A stretch of DNA of 64,000 nucleotides. Source: Porticoccus litoralis (GTDB lineage: Bacteria; Pseudomonadota; Gammaproteobacteria; Pseudomonadales; Porticoccaceae). Positions 59,915 through 64,000 of this stretch are shown here, piece after piece (within the stretch, counting starts at the first letter, position 1; each line of letters starts with the position of its first letter). A program made the position numbers and the translations under genes. Location of the stretch: assembly GCF_030676955.1 (NCBI RefSeq), contig NZ_JAUUUU010000007.1:62001-126000 (forward strand). The letters are read 5' to 3'. The notes beneath the pieces were generated by a model that made no database searches, was not told the origin of the DNA, and saw nothing but the letters and a program-made list of their open reading frames with translations.

Positions 59915-62089
59915 TTATGAGCTGGCACCGGCAGGTATAGGCTCAACAAACTTTACAGGCTGCACGGGGGTTTTCTTGTTGGCCACCATGGCCGGGGCGC
60001 ATTGTTTGTCATCGTTGATAATAACGATGCATTCCAGGCACTGTATGCATTCGTCGTAATCAATTTTCCCTGTCCGATCAATGGCATTGATGCCGCAGCG
60101 GTGCCTGCAAACTTGGCAGGGGGAGCCACACTCTTTGCGGCGATTAAGCCATTCGAAAATACGCAGCTTACCGACAATGGCCAGTCCTGCGCCCAGTGGG
60201 CATACATACCGACAATAGAATTTGTGGATAAACATGCCGGCCAGCAACAGGAGCAGGGCATAGGCGACAAACGGCCAGGAACGAACGAAGTAAAAGGTCA
60301 TTGAGGTCTTGAATGGCTCTACCTCAGATAGTTGTTCACTAAGTGCTGAGGAGTAAAACGCGGAGGCGATCAATACAATAAGGATCAGATATTTCAGTTT
60401 GATCAGTTGAGTGTTCAGTTGCGGGGCAATACGAATCTGCTTCAGTTTTAATTTGGTGCCGAGCCAGGCCGCCATTTCCTGAAGTGCGCCAAATGGACAA
60501 AGCCACCCGCAAAACAGGCCGCGGCCCCACAGAACCAGGCTGACCACTGTAAATATCCAGAGAATGAAAATAATGGGGTCAAGCAAAAAGAATTCGAGGT
60601 TGAAGCCTCTCCAGGTTTCCAGCAGCAGGGTATAAATATTGATGACTGATAGCTGGCCTTGAGCGTAAAAGCCAATAAAAAAGAGTGTGAAAAACAGGAA
60701 GGCCCAGCGGAAACGATGAAAGGCCTGCGTCTGTTTGCTGATGGCTTGCTGCTTAATGAAGACAATGGTGAGCAGTAACAGAGACAGACTCAGGATGGAG
60801 ATATCCACTATCCGATTCTTCCATATACCTTTCCAGATGGCTTCATCCTTTTCAACGGGCTCTTCCGGCAACAACTCGAATAGATCTTCGGGTAGGGTGT
60901 AGCTGTCCTGGAAGCGGGCTTCCAGAAACCTCCCGTTTGGCAGTCGCAGGTCCAGATTAAGGGTGAGCTGCATGGGCTTGTTGGGTAGAAGCTCGAAGGA
61001 TGCCGGAATTTTAAAAATATGCACGTTGCTCATGCCGGTGTTCAGTTGTGCCTGCTCAATCACGGTGCGGTCAAAAAAGTCGATGTCAAACAGAGGCATC
61101 CGCAGCCCCTGTTGCTCGATATACAACTTTTTGGCCTGGGAGTTGGGGACAAAATCAACACCCAGATAGTCATAAAAGCCGTCGGCAAACACAACGATAG
61201 CCTGCTCTCCTGGTTTAAGAGCTTTCTTGAGGCTATTAAAGCTGGCCTCACCGAGCAGGTTTTTACCGATGAGGGGCGAGTTCAGGTAACCGTAGTGAAA
61301 GTTCAGGTCTGCTGCCGGGTCACTGACGTCAAGGTTTGGGTCTTCGTAATGTTTTAGGGGTAGGCCGGTTGCCCGTTCTACTTTATGACGAGTGATGGTC
61401 CATTTGCGAATCAGTCCCTGATCGAGCAATTCCTGCCAGGACAATGGAGTATAGGCATCCTCTTTGGCAACAACGCGTTGTTGTTGGTAAGCCGCTATTT
61501 TCAGCCGTGCCACGTGCAGGGCGGAAGACAGGACCGTTTTGTTGACAACTGCCAGAGAGATGGTTGCTTTGCTGATGCCGTCAAAATGAGCTGTGCCATT
61601 GATGACTTCCCTGGCAGTCTCATTTGGGCGAGTTTTGATGCTGTTATCGATAATGACCTTGGTTTTAATGTCCAGACCTTTATATTGGTTTACGAAGCGC
61701 TGCATGGCGCCGACCAGGTCGTGATTAAACATCGGCTCGTGGTGTTCCAGAACTCGCACACCCTTTAATGTGCCAGCGGTATCAATGCCGATGAGTAAGT
61801 TGATGGGTTTTCCCGCAAAGCCCCTTAGGTCGACCAGGTCGATAGACTGAAAGGCATAACCCACCAGTTGATCATTGCCATATACAGGCCAGGCGGCAAC
61901 ATCCGTAAGCTTTTCTCCCGCACGGTCAGCGTTATCAAACAAGGTCGGGATCAGCGTCTGGATGGGTTGGTTGGTGGAGTTTTCAGTTGCAGAAACCAGG
62001 CTGGTTGAAGCGGCAAATAGAAGCAGGCACCAGGCGAGGCCGGTGAAAAAATTTATTTTGATATTCACGAAAGACCTGGCTTTTGACAT
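59915..62089 (-). CDS. NosR/NirI-like FMN- and 4Fe-4S-binding membrane protein
   Basis: A 724-residue protein of the NosR class. The signal/N-terminal helix (13-33) precedes a periplasmic FMN-binding domain with the flavinylation-type motif GISKATISL (Thr176). From about 425 there are five or six helices carrying CGWLCPFGALQEM and CRYVCPLGAGLA. A cytoplasmic end follows with CGSPCQVCRHRC and CIQCLECIVI cysteine clusters for 4Fe-4S centres. NosR donates electrons for nitrous oxide reduction, but no nosZ, nosD or nosF is present here, so this may serve another periplasmic acceptor. The two-component genes lie 165 bp downstream. Confidence 0.9.
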   Translation of the reverse strand: MSKARSFVNIKINFFTGLAWCLLLFAASTSLVSATENSTNQPIQTLIPTLFDNADRAGEKLTDVAAWPVYGNDQLVGYAFQSIDLVDLRGFAGKPINLLIGIDTAGTLKGVRVLEHHEPMFNHDLVGAMQRFVNQYKGLDIKTKVIIDNSIKTRPNETAREVINGTAHFDGISKATISLAVVNKTVLSSALHVARLKIAAYQQQRVVAKEDAYTPLSWQELLDQGLIRKWTITRHKVERATGLPLKHYEDPNLDVSDPAADLNFHYGYLNSPLIGKNLLGEASFNSLKKALKPGEQAIVVFADGFYDYLGVDFVPNSQAKKLYIEQQGLRMPLFDIDFFDRTVIEQAQLNTGMSNVHIFKIPASFELLPNKPMQLTLNLDLRLPNGRFLEARFQDSYTLPEDLFELLPEEPVEKDEAIWKGIWKNRIVDISILSLSLLLLTIVFIKQQAISKQTQAFHRFRWAFLFFTLFFIGFYAQGQLSVINIYTLLLETWRGFNLEFFLLDPIIFILWIFTVVSLVLWGRGLFCGWLCPFGALQEMAAWLGTKLKLKQIRIAPQLNTQLIKLKYLILIVLIASAFYSSALSEQLSEVEPFKTSMTFYFVRSWPFVAYALLLLLAGMFIHKFYCRYVCPLGAGLAIVGKLRIFEWLNRRKECGSPCQVCRHRCGINAIDRTGKIDYDECIQCLECIVIINDDKQCAPAMVANKKTPVQPVKFVEPIPAGASS

Positions 62090-62130
62090 TGTCTGGGTCG
62101 GTATCTTCTCTGAAATAGGTTGCTTGTCGG

Positions 62131-62421
62131 TTATTGGTCTGGAGTGTCTTTATCTAGAGCAGCTGGGCTGCTCATTTGGCTGTTGGTGTTGTTGTCCTTT
62201 TCAGCCTTTGTTTCGACGTCCTTTTCAGCGGCGTTATTGTGGCCGCCTTGCTCCATATGGCTGTTGCCGTGATCACTGCGAGAGGGTTCTGGCTCTCCCG
62301 CCACGATTTCTACACTTGGCACAGTCATGGCGTTAGCAGGCGTGACAATGTCCGGGGCTATTATGACCGGGATTATTAAAGTGGCTGCCAACAGCAGGTA
62401 AATATGACGTAAATGTGGCAT
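62131..62421 (-). CDS. Small exported protein next to the NosR-like gene
   Basis: A 96-residue protein with a signal peptide (MPHLRHIYLLLAATLIIPVIIAPDIVTPANA, cleavage near residue 31). The mature 65 residues are polar and low in complexity, with four histidines (DHGNSHMEQGGHN) and many acidic and Asn residues; a metal-binding or spacer role is possible but unproven. It starts just upstream of the NosR-like gene on the same strand, 41 bp between them, so they are probably co-expressed. No family recognised. Confidence 0.6.
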   Translation of the reverse strand: MPHLRHIYLLLAATLIIPVIIAPDIVTPANAMTVPSVEIVAGEPEPSRSDHGNSHMEQGGHNNAAEKDVETKAEKDNNTNSQMSSPAALDKDTPDQ

Positions 62422-62708
62422 GAGTTGATCTTGGTTGTGATGTCAGTTTTGTATTGTTTGGGATGGCATGGCCACTACAGGTTTGCAGCTTGCCCCTATG
62501 TCACTTGCCTTTATTATCTTTATGTCAGTTCCAGCCTTTGATTATAGGAAAATTGGGCAAGAAACTGTCCATGAAGATTAGTTCATAGCGATTGGAATCC
62601 ATCGGTGTTTTAGTTTGGATGCTGGGATAGAGCCTTGGTGCCTTCTGCTTGTGGAGGTGTGGGCTCTGCTCACTATTTACGCTAAAAACAACCTTTGGGG
62701 TGAGTCCA

Positions 62709-64000
62709 ATGAAAAAGACTAAAAAGGCTGCAGTACTTCGTATTGCAACGCTGGCTGCCGCAATGTCCACAGTGGGCGTGGCGCAGACAGTATTGGCCGA
62801 AGAGGCGGCGGGACCTTCCTGGAATATATCCGGCTGGGTCAATGAAAGCATGTCTTACTACGATGATGGTGAAGGCAGCGACATGGTGCAGATGTCGGAT
62901 AACGGTACCACGCTGGGTAGCAGGGTGACGTTTTCCGGGTCCACTAAACTGAATGGTGGTCTAGACGCCGGTTTTGATGTGACCATCGAACCGTTCTCCG
63001 GTAACCCGAACTTCACAGGTAACGGCAACCAGATCACACCGCTGGTGTTCTCCAACCAGGACAACATCGATAACTTCAATGGTGGTGATATCGGTCTGCT
63101 GGGCAGCAGCGTTTATCTCGGCGGCAGCTGGGGTAAAGTGACCATCGGTCTGCAAAGTATGCCAACGGATAACATCGGCGTACTCGGTGATCCTTCCATG
63201 ACCATCTGGTCCGGCGTGGGCGCACTGTTCCGTGGTTCCGGCTTCTTTATTCGCGGCCTTAATGGCGAGGCGTTAGGCGGTGCCGTCAACTGGGGCAGTT
63301 TTGCCCAGTGTATGACGTCAAATGGTCTGGGTATCGGTATTGACTGTAACGGGGTATACCGCAACGGTATCCGTTATGACCTGCCCGCGTTTGGTCCTGT
63401 TAGCATTGCCGTTGGCTATGCCAATGACGATATCTACGATATTGCTGCCAAGTATGCTGAGAAGATTGGTGATGTAGAGGTCAGATTCCACCTTGGTTAC
63501 GCCTATAACGCCAATGGTGCAGCTAACGTTGCAGAACGTACTATTAGCACTAGCTCTGTAGACACCGGTATGACAGCTGGTGGCGATCCAGTCATGGCAG
63601 ACGTGACATCAGTAGCGTTGGGCGATACCGACTCTGAAATGTTTACCATGCAGCTGGGTATGATGGACACCGTAACTGGCTTGTTTGGTAGCTTTACCTG
63701 GCAGCATGAAGAGGCGGGTGGCGATGTTTCCGACTACGCTGAAGATGAAAATGATGCGTATTACACCAAGCTGGGTATTCGCAAGCCCTTTACCAAGTTG
63801 GGTGATACGGCGTTTTACGTTGAGTACGGTCTGTACAAGGATCAGTACAGTGCAGCGATGGGTGAAGCCGGCATTACAGGCACAGAGCTGACCCGTACAG
63901 GTATGGCCCTGGAGCAGTACTTCGGCAGCAAGATGATCATTTACGGAAAATATGAGCAGCTCGACATTGATGTTGATGGCACACCGGCTGCTGAGAATGT
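62709..64000 (+). CDS. Outer-membrane porin, N-terminal part
   Basis: The gene begins at ATG 62709 and runs off the right end of the window (430 codons seen). A signal peptide (KKTKKAAVLRIATLAAAMS... ending TVLA, near residue 30) is followed by a Gly/Asn-rich beta-barrel with repeated aromatic strand ends such as GSSVYLGGSWGKVTIGLQ and IRYDLPAFGPVSIAVGYAND, resembling general Gram-negative porins. A cysteine pair (QCMTSNGLGIGIDC) may be disulfide-bonded. GGGGTGAG is a likely ribosome site. Divergent from the small exported protein gene. Confidence 0.85.
   Translation, partial: MKKTKKAAVLRIATLAAAMSTVGVAQTVLAEEAAGPSWNISGWVNESMSYYDDGEGSDMVQMSDNGTTLGSRVTFSGSTKLNGGLDAGFDVTIEPFSGNPNFTGNGNQITPLVFSNQDNIDNFNGGDIGLLGSSVYLGGSWGKVTIGLQSMPTDNIGVLGDPSMTIWSGVGALFRGSGFFIRGLNGEALGGAVNWGSFAQCMTSNGLGIGIDCNGVYRNGIRYDLPAFGPVSIAVGYANDDIYDIAAKYAEKIGDVEVRFHLGYAYNANGAANVAERTISTSSVDTGMTAGGDPVMADVTSVALGDTDSEMFTMQLGMMDTVTGLFGSFTWQHEEAGGDVSDYAEDENDAYYTKLGIRKPFTKLGDTAFYVEYGLYKDQYSAAMGEAGITGTELTRTGMALEQYFGSKMIIYGKYEQLDIDVDGTPAAEN

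Overview
The window is a 64 kb chromosomal stretch from a Gram-negative gammaproteobacterium. The evidence is RlmJ, a split MoaA-E/MoeA/MoeB/MobA cofactor set, PccAB with a single-chain methylmalonyl-CoA mutase, lipoproteins with clear lipoboxes, and a NosR-like membrane protein. Most genes have moderately high GC and close homologues in marine Cellvibrionales/Spongiibacter-type bacteria. That placement is inference from gene content only. No CRISPR array, insertion sequence, rRNA or integrase gene was seen.

Layout. 0-6 kb: the 3' end of nhaA, rlmJ, a VOC protein, two AT-rich integron gene cassettes on the minus strand, a YbfF-like esterase and gabD. 6-9 kb: a divergent XRE/YdaS repressor pair around two operators, an SDR and an AraC regulator. 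9-16.5 kb: a complete propionyl-CoA to succinyl-CoA module (mutase, PccB, PccA, MeaB GTPase, epimerase). 16.6-21.6 kb: an FAD-linked oxidase, a DHH phosphoesterase, sat, cysC and a TetR regulator with a double operator. 21.7-28.5 kb: an 18-bp tandem repeat, then a three-gene operon of two transglutaminase-like proteins and a circularly permuted ATP-grasp/alpha-E fusion. 28.7-30.1 kb: a DUF2059 protein, a nucleotidyltransferase, a run of seven hairpins and tRNA-Arg(CCG). 30.4-34.2 kb: a retropepsin-like lipoprotein, a 7TM inactive transglutaminase, an RimK-like ATP-grasp ligase and a cytochrome c5-type lipoprotein. 34.3-43.1 kb: molybdenum cofactor synthesis (mobA, moeB, moaA, moaB, moeA, moaE, moaD, moaC), with a TetR/carboxymuconolactone-decarboxylase pair, a beta-CASP hydrolase and an OsmC protein interspersed. 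43-48 kb: glycerate kinase, a phosphoribosyltransferase, HMG-CoA lyase, YajD and an APC permease. 48-56 kb: TetR/Old-Yellow-Enzyme pair, two more integron cassettes on the plus strand, a pyridoxamine-oxidase gene fragment beside its intact relative, and a TetR regulon marked by repeated AACAGATCTGTT palindromes. 56-64 kb: a sulfotransferase, a zinc-ribbon protein, an XRE regulator, a two-component system, a NosR-like protein, a small secreted protein and the 5' part of a porin.

The most notable observations are these. (1) Four integron cassettes sit at two distant loci with no integrase in the window. Their outer att core sites match the 5' cassette boundaries as circular cassettes require. 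(2) Four TetR regulators and one XRE regulator each have readable operator palindromes, which gives testable regulons. (3) Two different transglutaminase/ATP-grasp loci lie within 12 kb of each other. (4) A dense hairpin array lies between tRNA-Arg and a degraded copy of its 3' end.
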